The notes under the pieces are model-generated. The model was given only the letters and a program-made list of their open reading frames with translations. It searched no databases and was not told the DNA's origin. From contig NZ_CP074441.1 in the NCBI RefSeq assembly GCF_018394055.1, positions 1,364,001-1,428,000 on the forward strand: DNA of 64,000 nucleotides. Reading direction: 5' to 3'. Positions 17,779 to 26,298 of the stretch are shown piece by piece (within the stretch, counting starts at the first letter, position 1; each line of letters starts with the position of its first letter). The position numbers were made by a program, and so were the translations under genes. Source of the stretch: Weissella ceti. GTDB taxonomy: Bacteria > Bacillota > Bacilli > Lactobacillales > Lactobacillaceae.

Positions 17779-17808
17779 AGCTCACGATTAAGTTCGTGGG
17801 CTTTTTTT
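17779..17808 (+). terminator. Terminator of the tRNA-Glu transcript
   Basis: AGCTCACGA / TTCGTGGGCT stem (one G-U pair) followed by seven T. Confidence 0.9.
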
Positions 17809-17913
17809 GTGTCATTTTTACGCAAATAGCGCATACTTTCGTACATGTTACGTTTTGTTGCGTGCATTTTACCCCGCATTCAAAATAAACTAGTAACTGT
17901 AAAGGAGAAAACT

Positions 17914-18576
17914 ATGAATATAAATGATGTCATTAAACAACAACGCTTAGCTAGCCAACTAACCCAAGAAGAATTAGCTACAGAATTATTCGTCTCACGT
18001 CAATTAATATCTAATTGGGAACGTGGGAAAAGTTATCCTAACCTTGAACAAATCATCCAATTGAGCGACTTTTTCAACATCTCATTAGACGAACTTATCA
18101 AAGGAGATACTAAAATGACAAAGACATTCGATCGTGCCCTGAAGTTAAAGAAAGGCTTGTATTTCGCACTTGGACTACTTGCCGTTCTCATTATAAATGG
18201 ATTTATCAGTAACGTTCCATTAGCAAGCACACAGTTTGACATACCAGTCACTAAACTGACTTTAGTCCGTGATAAAACATATGATGGTGGCGATATGTAT
18301 CGTGACTTCAATACTGATGTTACAGCGACAATCAAACAAACCAATCCATTTATTAGAGTTAATCCTGACACTGTGTTTTTTCATTCTGATCATAACTACA
18401 TATTTTTAAACGCCACAAAATCGTTTAATCTCTTTCACATTTTTACATGGTCAACACCCATAACGATCAAAAATTCTATTATGCTTGATAATAAGATTCC
18501 AAATAAAGAATTAGAGCTTGAAATACCTAATGCAAACTTGGAAGTCGTTGATCAAGAAACTTCTTCGAAACACTGA
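17914..18576 (+). CDS. XRE-family regulator with membrane anchor and extracytoplasmic domain
   Basis: A 220-residue protein with an N-terminal Cro/C1-type helix-turn-helix (residues 1-62, including LTQEELATELFVSRQLISNWERGKSYPNLEQI), a single membrane helix at about residues 85-105 (GLYFALGLLAVLIINGF) and a C-terminal domain of about 115 residues outside the membrane that I do not recognise. The ATG at 17914 is preceded by AAAGGAGAAAACT. It is convergent with another XRE-membrane protein and shares its terminator. Likely a one-component regulator that senses from the membrane; targets unknown. Confidence 0.85.
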   Translation: MNINDVIKQQRLASQLTQEELATELFVSRQLISNWERGKSYPNLEQIIQLSDFFNISLDELIKGDTKMTKTFDRALKLKKGLYFALGLLAVLIINGFISNVPLASTQFDIPVTKLTLVRDKTYDGGDMYRDFNTDVTATIKQTNPFIRVNPDTVFFHSDHNYIFLNATKSFNLFHIFTWSTPITIKNSIMLDNKIPNKELELEIPNANLEVVDQETSSKH

Positions 18577-18618
18577 GCACTTCACAAAACTATTAGCCGC
18601 TGCCCAAAATCCATTCAC

Positions 18619-18657
18619 TAAAAAGGCTCAATCATCCTTTGATGACTGAGCCTTTTG
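18619..18657. terminator. Bidirectional terminator between the two XRE genes
   Basis: AAAAGGCTCA-ATCATC / GATGAC-TGAGCCTTTT (18621-18656) with a CTTT loop, between convergent genes. Confidence 0.85.
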
Positions 18658-18687
18658 TATATCCTATTCCATTGCACTTACACTTGA

Positions 18688-19119
18688 TTAAAACATACTC
18701 TTTCCATTGAATGTAAAGATCATCCAGCCAATGAAGGCTACTAACGCAAAAACAACCCAGTAATAGCGAACCAAGAATTCCCACCCATTATTGATTTGGC
18801 CGTATTGCCATTCACGCCAGCGATGATTTTCATGCCAGTCTTTGTCTGAGGCATCTTGAGTTAGAAAAGCAGTTACACGTTCTTTAACCAATCCTTGGTT
18901 TTGGGTTTCAATCCCTAACACTAATTCGTCTAAGCCAATGCCAAAAACCTGTGTCATTAGTAGTAGATGATTCATGTCTGGAACTGCCCCACCTTTTTCC
19001 CACTTTGAAATCGTTTGACGTGTGACAAACAACTCTGAAGCCAATTGTTCCTGTGAAAGTTGTGCCTGCTTACGTAGTTCAATTAAGTTATCTGCGAAGT
19101 TAAACGTCTCATTATCCAT
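18688..19119 (-). CDS. XRE-family regulator with C-terminal membrane helix
   Basis: A 143-residue protein: Cro/C1-type helix-turn-helix (about residues 9-65, LSQEQLASELFVTRQTISKWEKGGAVPDMNHL), a short charged linker, and one C-terminal membrane helix (YYWVVFALVAFIGWMIFTF, about residues 119-137) with almost nothing beyond it. Similar in plan to the convergent regulator at 17914 but without the external domain. A ribosome-binding site AGGGAGATTTAGGGA precedes the ATG. Target unknown. Confidence 0.85.
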   Translation of the reverse strand: MDNETFNFADNLIELRKQAQLSQEQLASELFVTRQTISKWEKGGAVPDMNHLLLMTQVFGIGLDELVLGIETQNQGLVKERVTAFLTQDASDKDWHENHRWREWQYGQINNGWEFLVRYYWVVFALVAFIGWMIFTFNGKSMF

Positions 19120-19283
19120 TCCCTAAATCTCCCTTGTTATAAGTTATCTTTATCATAGAACAAACCCACCAAAACAGGGTAGTCATAATTATTAACATGG
19201 CTGTTTTTTTGATTAACAACGCCGGAATACCAGCATTTATGACCACAATATCTACACACATCTAGAAGAAAACTTACGGGTAC

Positions 19284-19322
19284 TAAAAAACCTCTGCCAT
19301 TTATTTGACAGAGGTTTTTATC
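19284..19322 (-). terminator. Terminator of the LPXTG surface protein gene
   Basis: AAAACCTCTG / CAGAGGTTTT stem with an A run on the plus strand, i.e. six T on the minus strand, just after the surface-protein stop codon. Confidence 0.85.
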
Positions 19323-19340
19323 GTATATGAGCAAAATTGA

Positions 19341-22300
19341 TTAGTTCTTGCGTGACTTACGTGCAATCAATGATGCGACAACACTTAATAGTGCCAATCC
19401 CAATACTGTGAAGATTGAGTTCACAGGACGTTCTCCTGTATTTGGCAATGTTGTTTGTGATTCGTTTAAACGCTTAGTCAACATTGAATTAACATCTGAA
19501 ACATTTGTATCTTCGTGCTCCGCAACTGCATCCTTTTCAGCAGGCTTTAGTTGCTTGTACTTTGTTTGCTTTGCCTTTTCAACTTCCTTCACCTTTGACT
19601 TTGGTGCTGGCATTGGCTTAGGCGTATTGTTGCGCTTTGGCTTTGATGGCTTATCACCAGTCTTCTTGTCTTCCTTTACTGGTGGCACGACCTTTGGATC
19701 TTCAATTACCAACGGCTTGTCTGTTGGCTTGATTGGATCTTCCAACTTTGGTTCTTGTGTTTCCTTGGCTTTACCTTCACCTGGGATGAACGGTGGCAAA
19801 ATTGGCAAATCATCAATTGATTCTGACTCATCTTCCAACTTTTCTTCCTTTGGTTGGTTTGGTTCAATTTGTACTTCAGGCTTGTCCGTTGGCTTAATAC
19901 CATCTTCTAGCTTCGGTGTTTCACCTTCGGTCGCCTTGTCACCTTGTGGAATAAATGGTGGTAGTTCATCAGTTGTTTCTGATTCGTCTTCCAACTTTTC
20001 TTCCTTTGATTCATTCGGCGCAATTTCTACCTTTGGCTTATCTGTTGGCTTAATACCATCTTCTAGCTTCGGTGTTTCACCTTCGGTCGCCTTGTCACCT
20101 TGTGGAATAAATGGTGGTAGTTCATCAGTTGTTTCTGATTCGTCTTCCAACTTTTCTTCCTTTGATTCATTAGGTGCGATTTCTACCTTTGGTTTATCTG
20201 TTGGCTTAATGATATCTTCTAGCTTTGGTGTTTCACCTTCGGTCGCCTTATCACCTTGTGGAATGAATGGTGGTAGTTCATCAGTCGTTTCTAATTCGTC
20301 TTCCAACTTTTCTTCCTTTGATTCATTAGGCACAATTTCTACCTTTGGCTTGTCTGTTGGCTTGATGATATCTTCTAGCTTTGGTGTCTCACCTTCTGTT
20401 GCCTTGTCACCTTGTGGAATGAATGGTGGTAGTTCATCAGTTGTTTCTGACTCGTCTTCCAACACTTCTTCCTTTGATTCATTAGGTGCGATTTCTACCT
20501 TTGGCTTGTCTGTTGGCTTGATGATATCTTCTAGCTTTGGTGTCTCACCTTCAGTTGCCTTGTCACCTTGCGGAATGAATGGTGGTAGTTCATCAGTTGT
20601 TTCTGACTCGTCTTCCAACACTTCTTCCTTTGATTCATTAGGCGCAATTTCTAACTTTGGCTTATCTGTTGGCTTAATACCGTCTTCTAGCTTTGGTGTT
20701 TCTCCTTCAGTTGCCTTATCACCTTGTGGAATGAATGGTGGTAGTTCATCAGTCGTTTCTGACTCGTCTTCCAACTTTTCTTCCTTTGATTCATTAGGTG
20801 CGATTTCTACCTTTGGCTTGTCGGTTGGCTTAATGATATCTTCCAACTTTGGTGTTTCACCTTCTGTTGCCTTATCACCTTGTGGAATGAATGGTGGCAA
20901 GATTGGCAAGTCATCTGTAGATTCTGAATCATCAGTCACAACTTCATCAGTTGGAAAATGTGGTCCAATTTCAACTTCAGGCTTATCTGTTGGCTTAAGA
21001 ATATCTTCTAATTTTGGTTCTTCACCTTCAGTTGCCTTTCCAGCACCTGGATTAAAGGGCGGTACTGTTTCAAGGTCTTCGATTGTTTCTGATTCATCAG
21101 GAACAACTTCTTCCTTTGGCTCATGTGGCTTGATATGTACATCTGGCTTATCTGTTGGCTTTACCGGCTTTTCCAACTTTGGTTCTTCTGTCTTATCCGC
21201 CTTGCCATCTTCTGGCTTAAATGGTGGAACAACTTCTAGATCTTCAATTGTTTCTGATTCATCAGGAACGATTTCTTCCTTCGGTTGGTGCGGCTTAATA
21301 TGTACTTCAGGCTTATCTGTTGGTTCAACCGGCTTTTCTAATTCCGGCTCCTTAGTTTCATTTACCTTTCCATCTTCTGGTTTAAATGGTGGTAATTTGT
21401 CCAAGTCTTCAAAAGATTCTGATTCATCTTTTTCTACTTGACCTTCAAGTGGCTTGTTTGGCTTTAATTCTAATGATTCAAGTGGTGGCACACCATTTTT
21501 GTCATTACGTGCACCTTCTGGTAGGTTGTGTACTTCGAATCCACCACGTTGAACTAGGGAATTAATGAACAATTGTCCATTAATGTTCCCACCATTTCCA
21601 TCAAGGTTAGAATATGGTGCGTAAAAATCTCCCACGACTCCAAACCCATTGATGGATACATTCTTCGTTGTATCGTCCATAATCCAAGTCAACTTGCTTG
21701 CATATTGACGCATCAAGTTGTTTTCTGGTGTTCCTACTGGTTGGTTAACGTCCAATAGTGTACGGTCTGCCTTAAGTATTGATCCATTAGCGAATGATAC
21801 TGAACGCGCCTTAATCTTAACGATGATACGATCATATTGGTTCAATGCTGGCAATTGCATTTCACTAACCTTGATGCTGTCAGCAGATAGTGACACAACT
21901 CCGATACGCGGGTTACCAGGTACTGGTTGAATCTTAAATTCCTTACCAGTAGGCTTCACACTGTTTGCAAAACCATTCAATTTGTCGAAACGAACACGCA
22001 TTTGACTGTGAATTGAAGCCATGAAAGCATCCATTTGCTTATCCGTGAAGTCTACACGCTTCACATCCGCATCAAATGTCGAAATGTCACGAATACTTGC
22101 ACGAACCCCAACATTTTGTCCTAGCACACGTACTTTTCCAAATGGTCCAGATACGCCTTGCCCCAAAATCAAACTGGGCACGTTGGGCTTCAAGCCCTTG
22201 TCACCAATCAAATTAGCAGCACCAGATCCTGATGCACCGTAATCAAAGTGTGGTTGTTGTCCAGGACGGTCGGGCTTTAGGAAGACATTCCCTTGAACAA

Positions 22301-22598
22301 TTGTGGCTCCTTCAATGTCTGCCTTAGAAACCGTGTGATTTCCAAAGATGATGGCATTGTAATCACGCGCGTTACGTGACACATCCTTCACTGTTAGGTT
22401 AGTGCTTGGCTTGTGTCCTTGATCATTGTTGTGATTGTGATGTTGGTTTTGATTATGATTTGGGTATCCAGGGTAATATGCATTTACTTTTTGTTCAGTT
22501 ACTTGATTAGCAGAAACTTGCGCAGCTGTCGGCGCAACTGTTGTTCCCAAAACCACACTAAATAATAGTATGCGGTTCATTATGTTTTTATGTTTCAT
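19341..22598 (-). CDS. LPXTG-anchored surface protein with choice-of-anchor A-like domain and Pro/Glu-rich repeats
   Basis: A 1085-residue cell-wall protein. A signal peptide (MKHKNIMNRILLFSVVLGTT..., cleavage probably after AAQVSA near residue 31) is followed by an Asn/His-rich linker and a domain of about residues 75-365 that resembles the choice-of-anchor A family (ARDYNAIIFGNHTV... and later VVGDFYAPYSNLDGNGGNINGQLFI), found in adhesins. Residues of about 400-960 form eleven Pro/Glu/Lys-rich units starting PPFxP, each 52-55 residues; units 4 to 10 are nearly identical. Then a basic Pro/Lys linker, the sortase motif LPNTG at residues 1051-1055, a hydrophobic helix and the tail RKSRKN. No sortase gene is in the window. 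Ribosome-binding site is weak (AGGATAAAACATA). Ligand unknown. Confidence 0.93.
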   Translation of the reverse strand: MKHKNIMNRILLFSVVLGTTVAPTAAQVSANQVTEQKVNAYYPGYPNHNQNQHHNHNNDQGHKPSTNLTVKDVSRNARDYNAIIFGNHTVSKADIEGATIVQGNVFLKPDRPGQQPHFDYGASGSGAANLIGDKGLKPNVPSLILGQGVSGPFGKVRVLGQNVGVRASIRDISTFDADVKRVDFTDKQMDAFMASIHSQMRVRFDKLNGFANSVKPTGKEFKIQPVPGNPRIGVVSLSADSIKVSEMQLPALNQYDRIIVKIKARSVSFANGSILKADRTLLDVNQPVGTPENNLMRQYASKLTWIMDDTTKNVSINGFGVVGDFYAPYSNLDGNGGNINGQLFINSLVQRGGFEVHNLPEGARNDKNGVPPLESLELKPNKPLEGQVEKDESESFEDLDKLPPFKPEDGKVNETKEPELEKPVEPTDKPEVHIKPHQPKEEIVPDESETIEDLEVVPPFKPEDGKADKTEEPKLEKPVKPTDKPDVHIKPHEPKEEVVPDESETIEDLETVPPFNPGAGKATEGEEPKLEDILKPTDKPEVEIGPHFPTDEVVTDDSESTDDLPILPPFIPQGDKATEGETPKLEDIIKPTDKPKVEIAPNESKEEKLEDESETTDELPPFIPQGDKATEGETPKLEDGIKPTDKPKLEIAPNESKEEVLEDESETTDELPPFIPQGDKATEGETPKLEDIIKPTDKPKVEIAPNESKEEVLEDESETTDELPPFIPQGDKATEGETPKLEDIIKPTDKPKVEIVPNESKEEKLEDELETTDELPPFIPQGDKATEGETPKLEDIIKPTDKPKVEIAPNESKEEKLEDESETTDELPPFIPQGDKATEGETPKLEDGIKPTDKPKVEIAPNESKEEKLEDESETTDELPPFIPQGDKATEGETPKLEDGIKPTDKPEVQIEPNQPKEEKLEDESESIDDLPILPPFIPGEGKAKETQEPKLEDPIKPTDKPLVIEDPKVVPPVKEDKKTGDKPSKPKRNNTPKPMPAPKSKVKEVEKAKQTKYKQLKPAEKDAVAEHEDTNVSDVNSMLTKRLNESQTTLPNTGERPVNSIFTVLGLALLSVVASLIARKSRKN
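19760..21400 (-). repeat. Tandem repeat array inside the surface protein gene
   Basis: Eleven tandem units encoding PPFxP...PTDKP...DESE. Seven units between about 19800 and 20895 are 156 bases long and almost identical at both DNA and protein level (GDKATEGETPKLED recurs in each); the outer units are more diverged and slightly longer. Such an array is prone to slip and change length. Confidence 0.9.
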
Positions 22599-22925
22599 TA
22601 TGTTTTATCCTATTATATGTATTTATATGTATTTATATGTTTTTAAGTTATGCTTAAGCAAGAATTATAACTGAAATTACTATGCAATTACAAGCAATCT
22701 CAAATGCTCAATTTTTTTCAGTTTTATAAAAAAAACACATTTCCATAACTCAATTTCATTAAATTAAGGATATTTTCCGCTTCATTTGTTTAAATACACT
22801 TCAAAATATATAAAATTAATTTTCACATTTTTTATTATTTTCTAAGAATTTAAAGCGACTTTCTTTTCTCCGCCACCTAATTAGTTAACTGGCCATCATT
22901 TTATGTTACATACTATTTAAGTTAA
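22599..22925. other. AT-rich gap upstream of the surface protein gene, no gene seen
   Basis: About 327 bases, strongly AT-rich, between the start of the surface protein gene and the end of the acetyltransferase gene. It holds three tandem copies of a TATATGTATT-like 10-mer near 22615-22641 in the leader region. I see no convincing reading frame, RNA gene or clear terminator. It presumably contains the promoter of the surface protein gene. Confidence 0.5.
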
Positions 22926-23372
22926 CTAACCCAGCTTTTCCATGTAGTAATTTACAAACACTTCGCCTCGTAATTCAGCTTGATTTTCTCGTACCACCTG
23001 ATATCCATGACGCTCAAAAAATGGCTTAGCCGTAATTGAGGCATACGTTGTTATTTTGTCCATGGCATAACTATTTTCGATGTGCTTCAATAATCTTGTC
23101 GCAATCCCTTGGCCCTGATAATCTTTATGCACGAACATATTGTCTAAATAACCAGCATCATCCATGTCCGAAAATCCAATGATGGCATCTTCTTCTGACA
23201 ACATCACGAATGCATGATTATCATCGCGCATTTGGAATCGTCGTGGATCTAATTCAGCCCATACTTTCACCTGTTGCGGAGAATAATCTGGTTGATTAAC
23301 CGCTAAGATACATTCTTTAATCATCGTCATAGTCTCAGTTAGATATTTATCTTCATACGCTTGTATTCGCAT
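22926..23372 (-). CDS. GNAT-family N-acetyltransferase
   Basis: A 148-residue acyl-CoA-dependent acetyltransferase. The acetyl-CoA binding motif A is seen in LDNMFVHKDYQGQGIATRLLKHIE (about residues 96-119), and the ASITAKPFFERHGYQVVREN block that follows is typical of the family. The substrate cannot be told. The ATG is preceded by GAGAGGAAAGGAAT. It stands alone between an AT-rich gap and a small membrane-protein gene on the other strand. Confidence 0.88.
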   Translation of the reverse strand: MRIQAYEDKYLTETMTMIKECILAVNQPDYSPQQVKVWAELDPRRFQMRDDNHAFVMLSEEDAIIGFSDMDDAGYLDNMFVHKDYQGQGIATRLLKHIENSYAMDKITTYASITAKPFFERHGYQVVRENQAELRGEVFVNYYMEKLG

Positions 23373-23519
23373 ATTCCTTTCCTCTCTTTATTTACCTGCC
23401 ATGTCTGTACACCCACAACATGATTGTGCATATTATAAAAAACATTGTGTTTTTTAATTATTTAAGCGTATATTGAATATATAAACATATGTGTACATAT
23501 CAGAATAGGAGCTATATTT

Positions 23520-23690
23520 ATGCAACGTTGGTTACCACTTATTATCGCTGTTACTGTGAGTGTTATTGTAACAGTAATTAGCTTTATCGTATTGAAAGAC
23601 TTGTCCGTTGGCGAAATCCTATCCATTCTTTCTAGCTTATTTATGCTATCTGCTATTGTGCTTTACTTCATTGATAAGCATCAAAAGTAG
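23520..23690 (+). CDS. 56-residue two-helix membrane protein
   Basis: A short gene starting MQRWLPLIIAVTVSV and ending YFIDKHQK. Two hydrophobic helices (about residues 5-25 and 32-51) are joined by a short KDLSVGE loop. ATAGGAGC lies about 10 bases before the ATG and a terminator follows the stop closely, which supports a real gene. No family recognised. Its size and plan resemble the 56-residue protein at 47647, though the sequences are not obviously related. Confidence 0.6.
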   Translation: MQRWLPLIIAVTVSVIVTVISFIVLKDLSVGEILSILSSLFMLSAIVLYFIDKHQK

Positions 23691-23702
23691 GCACAGCAGC
23701 AT

Positions 23703-23740
23703 ACAAAAAAGGAGTTCATCTTAGGATGAACTCCTTTTTC
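23703..23740. terminator. Bidirectional terminator between the small membrane gene and gntP
   Basis: AAAAAAGGAGTTCATC / GATGAACTCCTTTTT with a TTAG loop; A and T runs on both sides serve both convergent genes. Confidence 0.9.
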
Positions 23741-23765
23741 ATTTATATGATTTAACTAAACTTGA

Positions 23766-25112
23766 TTAAACGAACATGCTCAAGATTAGGGCCATTACCA
23801 AACCAACGATGGCAATGATTGTTTCTAGAACAGTCCAGATCTTCAATGTTTGCTTAACATCTAAGTCGAAGTATTCCTTAAACATCCAGAATCCAGCGTC
23901 GTTCACGTGTGAAGCAGCCAATGATCCGGCACCGATAACGATAACCATCAAGGCTGGGTTAACACCAGCAGTTGCCATCAAAGGTCCAACCAACCCAGCA
24001 GCTGTCAAAGCAGCAACTGTAGCTGATCCCAAAGCAACACGCAAGATAACTGTGATAATCCATGCTAGCAACAATGGTGAGATTGTTGATCCTTGGAACA
24101 TTGCAGCAACTTGGTCAGCGATTCCACCGTCGATCAAGATTTGCTTGAACGCAGCTCCACCACCGATGATCAATAGCAACATAGCGATTGAGCTGATAGC
24201 TCCTTCAACTGTTTCTGCCATTTCAGAAGATGTCTTCTTTTGCAACCATCCCATTGACCACAATGCGAATAGCAATGAAATGATCATGGCTCCAACAGGG
24301 TTACCGATCATTGTAACGAATGAATCGAATCCTTGTGGATCAGTAAATGGCTTACCGTTGTTGTAAACCATTGTGTAGATAGTTGTCATAGCCATCAAGA
24401 TAACTGGGAACAAGCTAGTCAACAATGACAATCCGAATGAAGGTGTCTTGGCTAGATCAAATTCCTTGATTTCTCCAAATGAGCTCAACTTACGCTTAAC
24501 AACGAACGCTTCAGGAGCGTAACGTTGTGCCAAACGTGTAAAGATTGGTCCGGCGATGATAGCAGCTGGTACAGCAACGATCAAACCGTAAATCAAAACT
24601 TCACCAGTATTAGCTCCCAAAGCTGTTGAAATAGCTGTTGGGGCTGGGTGAGGTGGCAAGAATCCGTGAGTAACTGACAAAGCAGCTCCCATTGGAATAC
24701 CCAAGGCTAGCAAAGGCATTTCAACTTCAAGCGCGATAACGAAGATGATTGGAATCAAGATAACCATTCCAACTTCGAAGAACAAGGCGATCCCCAAGAT
24801 GAAGGCCGCAACCATAACAGCTAATTGAATACGCTTCTTTCCAAACTTTTCAATTAGTGTGTGGGCAATACGGTATGCTCCACCAGCATCAGAAACCAAA
24901 CGTCCCAAGATTGCTCCGAATCCAAAGACGATGGCCAATTCACCCAGTGATCCTCCAATACCAGTTGCGATTGAGTGTGGAATTTGTGCGAAGTCCATAC
25001 CCAAACCTAGTCCAACTAGCACTGCTGTGAAGATAAGTGAGATGAATGTATTTAATTTAACTTTCACGATTAGGAATAGCAAGAAGACAATTCCTAGAAA
25101 TAGTGTAATCAT
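23766..25112 (-). CDS. gntP: Gluconate:proton symporter, GntP family
   Basis: A 448-residue polytopic permease of the GntP family, importing gluconate or a related sugar acid. Features include the glycine-rich GIGGSLGELAIVFGFGAILGRLVSDAGGA block near residue 50, HGFLPPHPAPTAI near residue 150, and a C-terminal ASHVNDAGFWMFKEYF. The good Shine-Dalgarno AGGAGAG is about 15 bases upstream of the only ATG, unusually far; the in-frame codons between are ATC, ATA, TCA, TCA. No gluconate kinase is adjacent. A perfect cre overlaps the promoter, so it is probably under CcpA control. Confidence 0.92.
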   Translation of the reverse strand: MITLFLGIVFLLFLIVKVKLNTFISLIFTAVLVGLGLGMDFAQIPHSIATGIGGSLGELAIVFGFGAILGRLVSDAGGAYRIAHTLIEKFGKKRIQLAVMVAAFILGIALFFEVGMVILIPIIFVIALEVEMPLLALGIPMGAALSVTHGFLPPHPAPTAISTALGANTGEVLIYGLIVAVPAAIIAGPIFTRLAQRYAPEAFVVKRKLSSFGEIKEFDLAKTPSFGLSLLTSLFPVILMAMTTIYTMVYNNGKPFTDPQGFDSFVTMIGNPVGAMIISLLFALWSMGWLQKKTSSEMAETVEGAISSIAMLLLIIGGGAAFKQILIDGGIADQVAAMFQGSTISPLLLAWIITVILRVALGSATVAALTAAGLVGPLMATAGVNPALMVIVIGAGSLAASHVNDAGFWMFKEYFDLDVKQTLKIWTVLETIIAIVGLVMALILSMFV

Positions 25113-25156
25113 TGATGATATGATTTTTCTCTCCTATATATTTTTGTATGTAGATT

Positions 25157-25194
25157 ATTGTACGGGTTTTCCTTACTTTTTGCAAACGGTTTCA
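25157..25194 (-). promoter_or_regulatory. gntP promoter with overlapping cre site
   Basis: On the minus strand TTGCAA (25180-25185), 17 bases, TACAAT (25157-25162). TTGCAAACGGTTTCA at 25180-25194 matches the CcpA cre consensus at all 15 positions and covers the -35 box, as expected for catabolite repression. Confidence 0.75.
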
Positions 25195-25296
25195 GTGTTT
25201 ATTTTTAGTTTTTTTAAAGGTTTCCTTGAAATAAATCGCTTTCATCGTCAATATTTAACATTTTTAAAATAAATACCCTTTGTATCAACGCTAGCT

Positions 25297-25326
25297 TTGC
25301 AATTCATCTGAAAAAACAGGTACAAT
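25297..25326 (+). promoter_or_regulatory. Probable exoA promoter
   Basis: TTGCAA (25297-25302), 18 bases, TACAAT (25321-25326), 34 bases before the ATG. Confidence 0.6.
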
Positions 25327-25359
25327 ATACCTATTACAAGCGTTAGAAAGGACGTTAAC

Positions 25360-26187
25360 ATGCAATTCATTTCATGGAACATCGACAGTTTGAATGCTGC
25401 AATTCAACATAAATCTCCTCGTGGAGAAATGACTTGGGCAACTCTACAAGCCATTGCAAAAGCACAACCTGATGTTGTGGCTATCCAAGAAACCAAGTCT
25501 CCTATTTCTGGGATGACTGGCCCTCAAGAAAAGGTCATTCACGAACTTTTCCCCGACTACTACGTTTACCAAAACACAAGTACAGAACGTAAGGGTTACT
25601 CAGGAACAATGATGTTGTCAAAGACAGCACCTATCAGTGTTGATACACCAAGCATCGATGCCCCGGATGGTATGGATACAGAAGGCCGTATCTTAACTCT
25701 TGAATTTGAAAACGCCTTTGTTTCTACTGTTTACACCCCTAACTCTGGTCGTGATTTGGATCGTCTTGCAGATCGTCAAGCTTGGGATGAAAAATACCAA
25801 GCTTACATTGAATCACTTGATGCCAAGAAGCCAGTCATCTTCTCGGGGGACATGAACGTTGCCCACCAAGAAATTGACTTGAAGAACCCTAAGACAAATC
25901 GCCGCTCTGCTGGATTCACTAACGAAGAACGTCTTGGCTTCACCAACCTATTGTCTGCTGGTTTCGTAGATACATTCCGTTACCAACACCCTGATACTAT
26001 CGAAGTCTACTCATGGTGGGCACAAATGTCTAAGACATCAAAGATCAACAACACTGGTTGGCGTATTGATTACTACCTGGTGTCAGAACGCCTAACAGAT
26101 AATATTGAAGAATCAGGGATGTTAGATACTGGCGATCGTCAAGATCATGCACCTGTGACGTTGTCATTAAAGAATTTCGAATTATAA
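25360..26187 (+). CDS. exoA: Exodeoxyribonuclease III / AP endonuclease
   Basis: Base-excision repair nuclease of the EEP (endonuclease/exonuclease/phosphatase) fold that cuts at abasic sites and trims 3' ends. The 275-residue protein has the metal and catalytic motifs in order: ISWNIDSLN, VVAIQETK, VYTPNSG, SGDMNVAHQEIDL, WRIDYYLVS and DHAPVTLSL at the end. The ATG is preceded by AGAAAGGACGTTAAC. Single-gene transcript closed by a terminator. Confidence 0.95.
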   Translation: MQFISWNIDSLNAAIQHKSPRGEMTWATLQAIAKAQPDVVAIQETKSPISGMTGPQEKVIHELFPDYYVYQNTSTERKGYSGTMMLSKTAPISVDTPSIDAPDGMDTEGRILTLEFENAFVSTVYTPNSGRDLDRLADRQAWDEKYQAYIESLDAKKPVIFSGDMNVAHQEIDLKNPKTNRRSAGFTNEERLGFTNLLSAGFVDTFRYQHPDTIEVYSWWAQMSKTSKINNTGWRIDYYLVSERLTDNIEESGMLDTGDRQDHAPVTLSLKNFEL

Positions 26188-26212
26188 TCCTTCTTATTAT
26201 GAGGTGAATAAC

Positions 26213-26265
26213 AAAAAAGGTAAGCAATGTTGGCCAATAACCATCCTTGCTTACCTCTTTTTATT
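26213..26265. terminator. Terminator between exoA and the membrane protein gene
   Basis: AGGTAAGCAA / TTGCTTACCT stem with a long loop that itself contains TTGGCCAA, flanked by A and T runs. Confidence 0.75.
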
Positions 26266-26298
26266 GTGTTTCACGTTCTATTTTATCGATTGAATGGA

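Noticed and set aside
17516-17779. Open frame of 87 codons over the tRNA-Glu pair
   Set aside because: Its repeated peptide comes from the two identical tRNA genes; it is not a protein gene.
19137-19334. Possible 65-residue gene between the XRE regulator and the surface protein
   Set aside because: It contains the terminator of the surface protein gene and shows no domain, no helix plan and no ribosome-binding site.
19348-21441. A 697-codon open reading frame on the plus strand opposite the LPXTG protein
   Set aside because: It is the mirror of the repeat-rich gene: the Ser/Phe/Gly-rich product repeats with the same period, has no ribosome-binding site of its own, and overlaps a protein with signal peptide and sortase motif. 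It is an artefact of codon bias in repeats.
26264-26282. Possible parS half site (TGTTTCACGT) after exoA
   Set aside because: The second half of the palindrome does not match, and the place is within the tail of a terminator.
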